A stretch of 64,000 bases of DNA from CAZPHU01 sp964419255 (GTDB lineage Bacteria; Fibrobacterota; Chitinivibrionia; Chitinivibrionales; CAYFVL01), in assembly GCA_964419255.1 (NCBI GenBank), contig CAYQOU010000010.1, forward strand, positions 10,075 through 74,074, given 5' to 3'. The translations under genes were made by a program, and so were the position numbers. Positions 50,793-59,148 of the stretch are shown here, in pieces. Every line of letters begins with the position of its first letter. Within the stretch, counting starts at the first letter, position 1. The notes below the pieces were generated by a model, which was not told the origin of the DNA, searched no databases, and worked only from the letters and a program-made list of their open reading frames with translations.

Positions 50793-52373
50793 ATGAATCA
50801 TCAGTCTGAATTTTACTCATGCCGGTTTTGTTTTCGTGAAGATATTGAAGGGCTGGCCGAGATCGCCCATACCCTGGCTTCAGAGTCACAGCAGCGTCCG
50901 ATGCTCATGAAAGTTTTGGATATAATCGAGAAGCGCTTGAACATGTTTCGTGGGACAATCATGCTTCTGTTACCCGACAATTCACATCTTATTGTTCAGG
51001 CGGTTCAGGATGCTGAACATGAGGCTCAGGATCAGGTCCATTATCACCGTGGGGAAGGCATTATTGGGCGGGTTGTAGAGACCGGGAAAGCTTATGTGGT
51101 TCCCGATATTGCACTCGAGCCTGCCTTTAAAAACCGGATCCATAAAAGAACAAAGGAAAACACAAATCATCTTGCGTTTGTATGTATACCGGTTGTACTG
51201 GAAAATGAAGTGGTCGGGACCCTCTCGGTAGACATACCCCATAGTGCGGAACGTCCGCTGGATCAGAATGTCGGTGTGGTGAGTATCATCGGTGCGATGA
51301 TCGCCAGTTTTCTGAGAACCGAACGGCTTGTACGTCTGGAAAGAGAAAGCTGGCGGACCCGATATTGTCAACTGCAAAACGAAATGGGTGAACGCTTTAA
51401 GCCTGATACGATGATAGGGGTTTCCTCGGCGATGCGGGATGTATTCAGCCGTATACAGATAATCGCCCGGAGTGACACCTCCGCGCTTGTCCGGGGGCCC
51501 TCCGGCACGGGAAAAGAGCTGGTTGCAACGGCAATTCATTATGCGAGTGACCGACGCGATGCGCCTTTAGTAAAGGTTAACTGCGCTGCACTCAGCGAGT
51601 CGCTGGTGGAAAGTGAATTGTTCGGCCACGAAAAGGGTGCATTCACCGGCGCTCTCTACTCACGCAAGGGCAGAATCGAAGAGGCGGAGGGAGGAACTTT
51701 GTTCCTCGATGAGATTGGTGAATTTTCTCCGGCGATTCAGATCAAACTACTCCGCGTGATTCAGGAGCGGCAGTATGAACGTGTTGGGAGCAATCAAACC
51801 AGAACGGCAGATATTCGCCTTATATCAGCTACGAACAGGGATCTTGAATGCGCTGTTGCAAACGGCACCTTTCGGGAAGACCTGTACTACAGAATCAATG
51901 TCTTTCCGATCACCATTCCCCCTCTTGCGCAGCGCAAGGACGATATACTTCCCTTATCCAACGCATTTGTGGAAAAATTCTCTTCAAAGCAGAACAAAAA
52001 GATCACGCGCATCAGTACCCCGGCTATAAATATGTTGATGTCATACCATTGGCCCGGCAATGTCAGAGAATTGGAAAATGCCATCGAGTATGCGGTACTA
52101 TTGTCAACCGATGGCGTCATTTACGGGCATAATCTCCCCCCGACACTTCAGACGCCGGATGGAAAAGATATAACGGCAAAGGGTGGTTTACGGGCCAGAG
52201 TCGATGCACTCGAACGCGATATGATCGTCGATTCACTCAAGAGATGCAAGGGCAATATGACTGCAGCGGCAAGAAAACTTGGGATTACTCCCCGCATGGT
52301 AAGATACAAAATAAAGCAGCTCGGAATAAACACGCGTAATGTCACGACCGGCCAAATAATCCTCAGAGGGTAA
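50793..52373 (+). CDS. nifA: Nif-specific sigma54 activator NifA
   Basis: 526 residues. GAF domain (about 25-175), AAA+ domain (about 203-440) with Walker A GPSGTGKE (235-242), intact GAFTGA (282-287), Walker B LFLDEIGE, FREDLYYRINVFPI and WPGNVRELENAIEYAV, and a Fis-type HTH (NMTAAARKLGITPRMVRYKIKQLG). It activates sigma54 transcription of nitrogenase genes. The linker between AAA+ and HTH has none of the Cys cluster that makes many NifA proteins oxygen-sensitive; the only notable Cys pair is CRFC at residues 10-13. No nifL is adjacent. It lies between chorismate mutase and nifH with its own sigma54 promoter. Confidence 0.93.
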   Translation: MNHQSEFYSCRFCFREDIEGLAEIAHTLASESQQRPMLMKVLDIIEKRLNMFRGTIMLLLPDNSHLIVQAVQDAEHEAQDQVHYHRGEGIIGRVVETGKAYVVPDIALEPAFKNRIHKRTKENTNHLAFVCIPVVLENEVVGTLSVDIPHSAERPLDQNVGVVSIIGAMIASFLRTERLVRLERESWRTRYCQLQNEMGERFKPDTMIGVSSAMRDVFSRIQIIARSDTSALVRGPSGTGKELVATAIHYASDRRDAPLVKVNCAALSESLVESELFGHEKGAFTGALYSRKGRIEEAEGGTLFLDEIGEFSPAIQIKLLRVIQERQYERVGSNQTRTADIRLISATNRDLECAVANGTFREDLYYRINVFPITIPPLAQRKDDILPLSNAFVEKFSSKQNKKITRISTPAINMLMSYHWPGNVRELENAIEYAVLLSTDGVIYGHNLPPTLQTPDGKDITAKGGLRARVDALERDMIVDSLKRCKGNMTAAARKLGITPRMVRYKIKQLGINTRNVTTGQIILRG

Positions 52374-52463
52374 TCCGTGCGATCGCCAGCATGCGAGCCA
52401 GCAGGATCGCATCGTTTCCTCCACCTTTAGAGGGTTTGGGTTGACCACTCAAAATCGCTCACC
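52373..52463 (-). repeat. Dispersed intergenic element R5, minus orientation
   Basis: On the minus strand it opens GGTGAGCGATTTTGAGTGG and continues CCCAAACCCTCTAAAGG, aligning with R1 (GTGCGGTTCTGAGTGG...CCCAATCCCTTAAGG). On the plus strand its other end, AATCCGTGCGATCGCC, begins at the last base of the nifA stop codon. About 91 bases. Confidence 0.6.
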
Positions 52464-52726
52464 TTTGATTTGATGTTCAAAATATAGCCCCTCAGGAGCT
52501 TATTCTCCTCCCATCTCGCAAATGGGTGGTGAGGCAAGGTCAACGAGGTGATAGACGAATCAATAGTAGTTATTCTGAACATAAACTTTCCGATTCAATT
52601 ATTCCCCATGTTTTTCATTAATCCGACAATTATTTCCGTTTCCCTCATTTATCTTACAAATTTGTCACATGCGCAAAAAGCGGCTGTATAAGCAGCTTTT
52701 AGTACGCTTCTTTTCTGTAATACATG
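52464..52726. other. Upstream part of the nifA-nifH intergenic region
   Basis: No coding frame was found. It contains imperfect inverted repeats around CTCAGGAG...CTCCTCCC (about 52493-52515), and the palindrome ACAAATTTGT at 52656-52665, also found near amt copy 1. Canonical NifA sites (TGT-N10-ACA) were looked for and not found. Confidence 0.4.
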
Positions 52727-52770
52727 ATTGTACCCCGATCCTGTGACAAAAACGTCATTGTACCAGATAG
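52727..52770 (+). promoter_or_regulatory. Direct-repeat candidate activator site upstream of nifH
   Basis: ATTGTACCCCGAT (from 52727) and ATTGTACCAGAT (from 52757) are repeated 30 bases apart, about three helical turns, 150-190 bases upstream of the nifH -24 element. Spacing and distance suit an enhancer site for an activator dimer pair, but the sequence is not the classical NifA site. Confidence 0.45.
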
Positions 52771-52920
52771 TAATTGTCCCTTTTACATGTGCGATAGATA
52801 TTTTGCGTTCATTTATGATCACATAATAATCTGCAAAATGGCCGTTAGCATGTCAAAAAGCGGAATTTCGTTTATTGATTACATTTGCATATGCTGTCAA
52901 GGCATGTTCATTTAGTGATG

Positions 52921-52936
52921 TGGCACATCAATTGCG
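52921..52936 (+). promoter_or_regulatory. Sigma54 promoter of the nif operon
   Basis: TGGCACATCAATTGCG: perfect -24 TGGCAC, -12 TTGCG, correct spacing. Start near 52947, leader about 60 bases to nifH. Confidence 0.88.
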
Positions 52937-53006
52937 TTATCCGATAGTGAATTCAAATAAGCGGCCGCATGAGCAAAAAGTTTCATTAACTAAGGAGTGG
53001 CGGAAA

Positions 53007-53828
53007 ATGAGAAAGATCGCAATCTACGGTAAGGGTGGTATAGGTAAATCAACGACAACACAGAATACGGTTGCGGGACTTGCGGAAGCTGGGCGCAAAG
53101 TGATGGTTGTCGGATGCGATCCCAAAGCTGATTCCACCCGTTTGCTGTTGGGTGGTCTGGCACAGAAAACCGTTTTGGACACCCTTCGGGAAGAAGGAGA
53201 AGATGTCGAGCTTGAGGATATCATTCGGGAAGGATATGGGGCGACACGCTGTGTGGAGTCGGGTGGTCCTGAGCCGGGAGTCGGTTGTGCGGGGCGCGGG
53301 ATAATAACTTCCATAAACCTGCTGGAACAGCTCGGTGCATACAGCGACCACTGGGAACTCGATTATGCTTTTTATGATGTTCTTGGTGATGTTGTCTGCG
53401 GTGGTTTTGCCATGCCGATTCGTGAAGGTAAGGCTCAGGAGATATATATAGTTGTGAGTGGTGAGATGATGGCTATGTATGCGGCCAACAACATTTGTAA
53501 AGGTATTGTGAAGTTCGCCGATGCGGGCGGAGTACGGCTTGGAGGACTGATCTGCAACAGCCGTAAGGTCGATAACGAAGCGGAAATGATTGACGAATTT
53601 GCCAAAAAGCTGGGTACTCAAATGATTCATTTTGTTCCCCGTGACAATATGGTACAAAGAGCGGAAATCAACAGAAAAACTGTTATCGAGTTTGAGCCCT
53701 CCCATACACAGGCAGATGAATACCGGACGCTTGCCAACAAAATCGACAACAACGATTTCAAAGTCGTCCCCAAGCCACTTGCGATAGAGGATCTGGAAAA
53801 TCTTCTTGTTGAATTCGGTATCGTTTAA
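53007..53828 (+). CDS. nifH: Nitrogenase iron protein (dinitrogenase reductase)
   Basis: 273 residues. Walker A GKGGIGKST, switch I/II regions, and the 4Fe-4S ligands Cys94 (GVGCAGRG) and Cys131 (GDVVCGGFAMP). Arg97 in CAGRG is the residue ADP-ribosylated by DraT in some bacteria; no draT/draG is in the window. It delivers electrons to NifDK with ATP hydrolysis and is needed for cofactor maturation. The real start is the Met after AAGGAGTGG; a 44-codon upstream extension runs through the promoter and is not real. First gene of the nif operon. Confidence 0.97.
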   Translation: MRKIAIYGKGGIGKSTTTQNTVAGLAEAGRKVMVVGCDPKADSTRLLLGGLAQKTVLDTLREEGEDVELEDIIREGYGATRCVESGGPEPGVGCAGRGIITSINLLEQLGAYSDHWELDYAFYDVLGDVVCGGFAMPIREGKAQEIYIVVSGEMMAMYAANNICKGIVKFADAGGVRLGGLICNSRKVDNEAEMIDEFAKKLGTQMIHFVPRDNMVQRAEINRKTVIEFEPSHTQADEYRTLANKIDNNDFKVVPKPLAIEDLENLLVEFGIV

Positions 53829-53862
53829 ATAATCAAATCATTTTCGTCCTGGAGGATACTCA

Positions 53863-54204
53863 ATGTTGATGATACGATCGATGATCAGACCGGAAAAAGC
53901 CGATGAGGTTATGGCTGGACTGCTGGAAGCCGGATATCCGGCGGTGACCAAGGTTTCCGTATACGGTAGAGGAAAGCAGCGGGGGCTGACGGCGGGTGAT
54001 GTTACCTATGATGAATTACCCAAGGAGTTGCTGCTTACGGTGATAAAGGATAAGGACAAAGACTTTGTTGTCAATACCATAATCGAACGGGCCAGAACCG
54101 GCAGTGAAGGTGCTTTTGGTGATGGTAAAATTTTTGTCACTCCCGTATTGGAATCCTACACAATCAGCTCAGGTGTAAAAGAAGTATCGGAGGATGAGAA
54201 ATGA
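53863..54204 (+). CDS. nifI1: Nitrogenase-regulating PII-like protein NifI1
   Basis: 113 residues of PII fold: MIRSMIRPEKADEVMAGLLEAGYPAVTKVSVYGRGKQRGL at the start and IIERARTGSEGAFGDGKIFV as the B-loop. The T-loop is short and lacks the usual YRG segment, typical of NifI1. With NifI2 it binds NifDK and blocks electron transfer from NifH when ammonium arrives, relieved by 2-oxoglutarate. Its place between nifH and nifD is the signature of archaeal and anaerobic-bacterial nif operons. Overlaps nifI2 by 4 bases. Confidence 0.95.
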   Translation: MLMIRSMIRPEKADEVMAGLLEAGYPAVTKVSVYGRGKQRGLTAGDVTYDELPKELLLTVIKDKDKDFVVNTIIERARTGSEGAFGDGKIFVTPVLESYTISSGVKEVSEDEK

Positions 54205-54614
54205 AAGAAGTCATGGCAATGATTCGGATAAACCGGATCAACGCAACCAAGCAGGCGCTTAGCGATGTCGGCATAACATCGTTTACCGCCACGGGGCGGG
54301 TATTGGGCCGTGGCAAGGGAGTAGTCGACTACCGAGTTTTGGAGGGCGCAAAACAGGGTAGTCAGGAAGCGATCACCCACCTGGGATCGGGTCCCAGACT
54401 TGTTCCCAAACGGTTAATCACCGTTGTTGTTTCCGATGACTGGGTTGAACGCACGGTAAAGGCCATAATCGATGCAAATCAGACCGGAAACGCCGGGGAC
54501 GGTAAAATATTTGTCATGCCGATTATGGAAGCAACCCGAGTGCGTACCGGAGAAACCGTCTCGGGCGCATCGGGCGGTAATGTACTTGACTCTTCGGGAG
54601 GTATTGAATCATGA
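54201..54614 (+). CDS. nifI2: Nitrogenase-regulating PII-like protein NifI2
   Basis: 137 residues, longer than ordinary PII because of an extended T-loop (VDYRVLEGAKQGSQEAITHLGSGPRLVPKR) and a Gly/Ser-rich tail (SGASGGNVLDSSGG). B-loop IIDANQTGNAGDGKIFV. Partner of NifI1 in the NifI1-NifI2 heteromer that controls nitrogenase activity. It overlaps nifI1 and nifD by 4 bases each, so the regulators are translated in step with the enzyme. Confidence 0.95.
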   Translation: MKEVMAMIRINRINATKQALSDVGITSFTATGRVLGRGKGVVDYRVLEGAKQGSQEAITHLGSGPRLVPKRLITVVVSDDWVERTVKAIIDANQTGNAGDGKIFVMPIMEATRVRTGETVSGASGGNVLDSSGGIES

Positions 54615-56248
54615 GTACAACAAAAAATGACCTTAACTTCGATCTGACCAAATCCAAAATAATCGAACGCTACCCCACCAAGGTGGCTCGTAAACGCTCG
54701 AAGTCGATGATTGCAAACGACCCGGAAGCGGTTCCTGAAATCCAGGCTAACGTCCGAACCGTTCCGGGAATAATCACACAGCGCGGATGCTGTTATGCGG
54801 GATGTAAAGGCGTTGTTCTCGGTCCTACCCGCGACATCATCAACCTGACTCACGGCCCCATCGGCTGTGCCTTCTACAGTTGGCTGACCCGACGCAACCA
54901 GACCAATCCGGGTCCTGAGGGTGACAACTACATGCCATATTGTTTCTCCACCGACATGCAGGAAGATAATATCGTTTTTGGTGGTGAGAAAAAGCTGCGG
55001 GAGGCGATTCAGGAGGCGTATGACAATTTCCATCCCAAGGCCATCGCCATCTTTTCCACCTGTCCGGTCGGACTGATCGGCGATGATGTGCACGCGGTAG
55101 CACGGGAAATGAAAGAAAAGTTGGGAATCAATGTGTTTGCTTTTTCCTGCGAAGGGTATAAGGGTGTGAGCCAATCGGCCGGTCACCATATTGCAAACAA
55201 CCAGATTTTCAAGCATGTCATAGGCACGAATGATACCGAGCCGCAGGGAGATTTTCGTATAAATCTGCTGGGCGAATACAACATCGGCGGGGATGCTTTT
55301 CTTATCGAAGATCTCTTTGAGCGGTGTGGAATAACCCTCGTTTCAACCTTCAGCGGGAACTCCAGTATCGATCATTTCGCACAGGCTCATATGGCCGATC
55401 TTAATCTGGTCATGTGCCATAGGTCAATCAACTATGTGGCCGATATGCTCGAGAAAAAGTATGGTATACCATGGATAAAAGTCAATTTCATCGGTGCCGA
55501 AGCAACAGCCAAAACACTGCGAAAAATTGCCCAGTATTTCGGGGATAAGGAGCTGAAGAAGAGGGTGGAAAAAGTGATTGCCGAGGAGATGCCGGCGGTG
55601 GAGGCTGCCCGCCAGGACGTTCTCACGCGAACACAAGGAAAGAAGGCAATGATCTTTGTGGGAGGAAGCCGCGCTCATCACTACCAGTACCTTTTCGATG
55701 AAATAGGCATGCAGACAATCGCCGCCGGATATGAGTTTGCACATCGGGACGATTATGAGGGGCGTGAGAAGCTGCCGACTATCAAGATCGATGCCGACAG
55801 TCGTAACATCGAGGAGCTGACTGTGGAGCCGGATCCGCAGCTGTATAAACCGCGCAAGACGGAACAGGAGCTGGCGGCATTGGAAAAGGCCGGGCTTAAG
55901 ATGAAGGACTACGATGGTATGATGCCGGAGATGTCAAAAGGCAGTATAGTTATCGACGACATCAGCCAGTATGAGACCGAGGAACTCATCAATAAGTACA
56001 AACCCGATATTTTCTGTGCCGGAATCAAGGAGAAGTATATCATACAGAAGATGGGAGTGCCTTTGAAACAGCTTCACAGCTACGACTATGGCGGTCCCTT
56101 TGCCGCTTTCAAAGGTGCGATCAATTTCTACACTGAGATTGACCGTATGGTAAACACGCGGATTTGGAAGCTTATCGTCCCTCCGTGGAAGAGCGTGAAA
56201 AAGACACAGGTGCAGGCTGCCTATACTTCCGAATGTATAACAGCGTAA
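54611..56248 (+). CDS. nifD: Nitrogenase molybdenum-iron protein alpha chain
   Basis: 545 residues. P-cluster ligands at Cys60 (RGCCYAGCKG), Cys86 (GPIGCAFYS) and Cys151 (STCPVGLIGDD); FeMo-cofactor ligands Cys269 (MCHRSINY) and His489 (LHSYDYGGP); Gln188 and His192 in GVSQSAGHHIAN near the cofactor. An insertion of roughly 50 residues (YEFAHRDDYEGREKLPTIKID...KAGLKMKDYDG) matches the clostridial-type NifD, placing it in the anaerobe group (group II/III) of Mo-nitrogenases. The adjacent nifE, nifN, nifB and nifV support Mo rather than V or Fe-only enzyme; no vnfG/anfG is present. Confidence 0.96.
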   Translation: MSTTKNDLNFDLTKSKIIERYPTKVARKRSKSMIANDPEAVPEIQANVRTVPGIITQRGCCYAGCKGVVLGPTRDIINLTHGPIGCAFYSWLTRRNQTNPGPEGDNYMPYCFSTDMQEDNIVFGGEKKLREAIQEAYDNFHPKAIAIFSTCPVGLIGDDVHAVAREMKEKLGINVFAFSCEGYKGVSQSAGHHIANNQIFKHVIGTNDTEPQGDFRINLLGEYNIGGDAFLIEDLFERCGITLVSTFSGNSSIDHFAQAHMADLNLVMCHRSINYVADMLEKKYGIPWIKVNFIGAEATAKTLRKIAQYFGDKELKKRVEKVIAEEMPAVEAARQDVLTRTQGKKAMIFVGGSRAHHYQYLFDEIGMQTIAAGYEFAHRDDYEGREKLPTIKIDADSRNIEELTVEPDPQLYKPRKTEQELAALEKAGLKMKDYDGMMPEMSKGSIVIDDISQYETEELINKYKPDIFCAGIKEKYIIQKMGVPLKQLHSYDYGGPFAAFKGAINFYTEIDRMVNTRIWKLIVPPWKSVKKTQVQAAYTSECITA

Positions 56249-56325
56249 GAGTATATGGTGGATTCAGGTCTGGCTTATCCAGCGGGACCGTACAGACAGC
56301 GACTATCGATTAGGAGGAATAGAAA

Positions 56326-57708
56326 ATGCTACTACGGCATACAAAAAAGGAAATTAAGGAACGCAAGGCCCTGACGGTTAATCCGGCCAAAACCTGTCAA
56401 CCGATAGGAGCCATGTATGCGGCAATGGGTATTCACGGATGTATTCCCCACAGCCACGGTTCACAGGGGTGTTGTGCATATCATCGAAGCACACTTACTC
56501 GTCATTTTAAAGAGCCGGTCATTGCAGGAACCAGCTCATTTACCGAAGGCTCTTCGGTTTTTGGAGGACAGTCCAATCTTGTGCAGGCTATCGATAACCT
56601 GTTTACGATTTACGATCCACAGGTTATCGCGGTGCACACGACTTGCCTTTCAGAGACAATCGGTGATGATGTCCCGCAGATTGCTCAGAAGGCTCGGGAT
56701 GACGGAAAAGTACCGGAAGGAAAATATGTTATCCATGCGAGTACACCAAGCTATACCGGCTCACACATAACCGGATACAGTGCGATGGTAAAATCAATGG
56801 TAACCTATTTTGCACAACAGGGAAAAAGTAAATCCGATATTATAGATATCATCGCCGGTTGGATGGAGCCGTCGGACATGCGCGAAATTCACCGGATCGC
56901 CGATACTATGGGGATAACACATATCCTGTTCCCTGACATGTCGGATGTACTCGATTCGCCGCAAACCGGCTCCTACTCATACTACCCGGAGGGAGGCGTT
57001 ACGGTCGAAGAGTTGAAGATGACCGGAGAGGCAAAAGGGGCCCTCGCCCTGGGGAAGTTCTGCTCGGAGGCCGCAGCCTTTGAGCTGGACGCCAAATGTA
57101 AAGTGCCCGTTGAGGTACTGGAATACCCTCTGGGCCTGAGTGCTACCGACCGGTTTGTCATGGCACTTTCGAAGCTTTCCGGTAAGAGCATTCCTGCCTC
57201 TATCGAAAACGAACGCGGCCGTCTGGTTGACATAATTACAGACATGCAGCAGTATCTTTCGGGCAAAAGAGTTGCGATCTTCGGTGATCCCGACATGCTG
57301 ATTCCCTTGACCGAATTTCTCATCGAGATCGATATGAAGCCGGTATATGTCATCACGGGAACGCCGGGAAAGTACTTCGAAAAACGCATAATGGAGATCG
57401 CCGGCGAATCGGTGCCGGATATCCAGGTAAAGTTTGGCGAACGGGCCGACCTGTACCTTTTGCATCAGTTAATCAAAAACGATCCGGTTGACCTTCTGAT
57501 CGGAAATACCTACGGAAAATATATCGCCCGTGATGAGGATATACCTTTTGTCCGCATGGGATTTCCGATCCTCGACAGGATAGGCCACTCCTACTTTCCT
57601 CACATGGGATATACAGGAGGCATGCGGATTATGGAAAAGATCCTCAATGCACTTATGGATCGTCAGGACAGGGATTCAAGCGAAGAATCGTTCGAACTTG
57701 TCATGTAA
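56326..57708 (+). CDS. nifK: Nitrogenase molybdenum-iron protein beta chain
   Basis: 460 residues, lacking the ~50-residue N-terminal extension of proteobacterial NifK, as in clostridial enzymes. P-cluster ligands Cys24 (KTCQPIGA), Cys49 (GSQGCCAYHRS) and Cys107 (TTCLSETIGDD). GFPILDRIGHSYFPHMGYTGGMRI closes the protein. Seventy-seven bases follow nifD, with GGAGGAATAG before the ATG. Forms the alpha2beta2 tetramer with NifD. Confidence 0.96.
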   Translation: MLLRHTKKEIKERKALTVNPAKTCQPIGAMYAAMGIHGCIPHSHGSQGCCAYHRSTLTRHFKEPVIAGTSSFTEGSSVFGGQSNLVQAIDNLFTIYDPQVIAVHTTCLSETIGDDVPQIAQKARDDGKVPEGKYVIHASTPSYTGSHITGYSAMVKSMVTYFAQQGKSKSDIIDIIAGWMEPSDMREIHRIADTMGITHILFPDMSDVLDSPQTGSYSYYPEGGVTVEELKMTGEAKGALALGKFCSEAAAFELDAKCKVPVEVLEYPLGLSATDRFVMALSKLSGKSIPASIENERGRLVDIITDMQQYLSGKRVAIFGDPDMLIPLTEFLIEIDMKPVYVITGTPGKYFEKRIMEIAGESVPDIQVKFGERADLYLLHQLIKNDPVDLLIGNTYGKYIARDEDIPFVRMGFPILDRIGHSYFPHMGYTGGMRIMEKILNALMDRQDRDSSEESFELVM

Positions 57709-57724
57709 CTACCAGAGGGGGGCT

Positions 57725-57748
57725 TGAGAGCCGTTCTTACGGCTCTCA
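57725..57748 (+). other. Hairpin between nifK and nifE
   Basis: Perfect 10-bp stem TGAGAGCCGT / ACGGCTCTCA with a TCTT loop, not followed by a T run. Likely protects the 3' end of nifHDK mRNA or dampens nifEN expression rather than fully ending transcription. Confidence 0.6.
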
Positions 57749-57783
57749 TAATATTCCAGCATATCTAGAAAAGTGATTGGATT

Positions 57784-59148
57784 ATGGATACTACAAACGT
57801 AATTCTTGACGAGCGCCAGAAGCAGATAATACGTAATCGTGCGGCATCAACGTGTGACATTGCATGCGAACGCCGGTCTACCGCCGGAACGGTAAGCCAG
57901 CGTGCGTGTGTTTTCTGCGGGTCGCGTGTTGTACTGTATCCGGTGAGCGACGCCGTACATCTGATTCATGGAACCATCGGCTGTGCAGCCTACACATGGG
58001 ATATACGGGGGTCACTTTCTTCCGGGCCGCAGCTTCATCGCATGAGCTTCTGCAGCGATCTGCGGGAGCTCGATGTGATACACGGCGGTGAACCAAAACT
58101 GGCTGCATCCATCGATCAGCTGGTTGGCAAATACCACCCCAATGCAGTATTTGTGTATTCTACCTGCATCGTGGGTATAATCGGAGATGATGTGGAGGCG
58201 ATCTGTAAGAAGGCCGCCAAAAAACATGGCATACCCGTTATCCCCGTTCATTCGGAAGGCTTTCGTGGCACGAAGATGGATGGGTATAAGGCTGCCTGCT
58301 CGGCACTTGCCGCGCTTGTGGGAACGGGATCTACGCAAGACATTTCACCTTACAGCATAAACATTCTCGGTGATTTCAATATCGCCGGTGAGACCTGGAT
58401 CATAAAAGACTACTATGAACAGATGGGAATCGATGTCGTCTCCACAATCACCGGAGACGGCCGGGTAGGTGATATTAAGCGTTCCCATGGAGCAAGCCTC
58501 AATGTCGTACAATGCAGCGGCTCGATGATTCATCTGGCCGAGCATATGAAAGAAAAATATGGAATCCCTTACATCCGGGTATCCTACTTCGGTATCGAGG
58601 ACACCGCACGGGCGCTGTACGCGGTTGCCGAACACTTTGATAATGAGCAGATCAGCAGACGCACACAAGAGGTGGTACGCAGTGAGATCGAACGGGTTAT
58701 GGCAGTCATAGAATCCTGCCGCACCGATCTGAACGGTAAAAAAGCGGCAATCTATGTGGGAGGTGCTTTCAAGGCCTTTTCGCTGGTCAAGTCGTTGCGC
58801 ATGCTGGGAATGGAAACGGCTGTCGTCGGTTCACAAACCGGTAACCGTCAGGATTATCAGACACTGGCACAGATGTGTTCACCCGAAACGATCATTGTCG
58901 ATGATGCCAACACGGTTGAGCTTGCGTCATTTGTACTCGAAAAAGATGTTGACCTATTTATCGGCGGCGTAAAGGAGAGGCCGATCGCTTACAAACTGGG
59001 CATCGGCTTTTGTGACCACAACCACGAGCGCAAAACGGCACTGGCCGGATTTCGAGGAATGGCAAATTTTGCAAAAGAAGTACATGGAACGGTTATGAGT
59101 CCGGTTTGGCGATTTACGCCCCGGAGAAGCAAAAGGATGGGAGTATGA
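57784..59148 (+). CDS. nifE: Nitrogenase cofactor scaffold protein NifE
   Basis: 454 residues, NifD-like. Cys in RACVFCGSRVVL, HGTIGCAAYTWDIRG, STCIVGIIGDD and VVQCSGSM, then LGIGFCDHNHERKTALAGFRGM where NifD has the cofactor His. NifEN receives NifB-co and completes FeMo-co with Mo and homocitrate before transfer to NifDK. Overlaps nifN by 4 bases. Confidence 0.95.
   Translation: MDTTNVILDERQKQIIRNRAASTCDIACERRSTAGTVSQRACVFCGSRVVLYPVSDAVHLIHGTIGCAAYTWDIRGSLSSGPQLHRMSFCSDLRELDVIHGGEPKLAASIDQLVGKYHPNAVFVYSTCIVGIIGDDVEAICKKAAKKHGIPVIPVHSEGFRGTKMDGYKAACSALAALVGTGSTQDISPYSINILGDFNIAGETWIIKDYYEQMGIDVVSTITGDGRVGDIKRSHGASLNVVQCSGSMIHLAEHMKEKYGIPYIRVSYFGIEDTARALYAVAEHFDNEQISRRTQEVVRSEIERVMAVIESCRTDLNGKKAAIYVGGAFKAFSLVKSLRMLGMETAVVGSQTGNRQDYQTLAQMCSPETIIVDDANTVELASFVLEKDVDLFIGGVKERPIAYKLGIGFCDHNHERKTALAGFRGMANFAKEVHGTVMSPVWRFTPRRSKRMGV

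Noticed and set aside
52560..52920. Canonical NifA sites (TGT-N10-ACA)
   Set aside because: Each TGT in the region was read out ten bases; none is followed by ACA.
52875..53006. 44-codon N-terminal extension of nifH
   Set aside because: Would include the sigma54 promoter and its start site; the true ATG has an AAGGAGTGG ribosome site and the usual NifH start.
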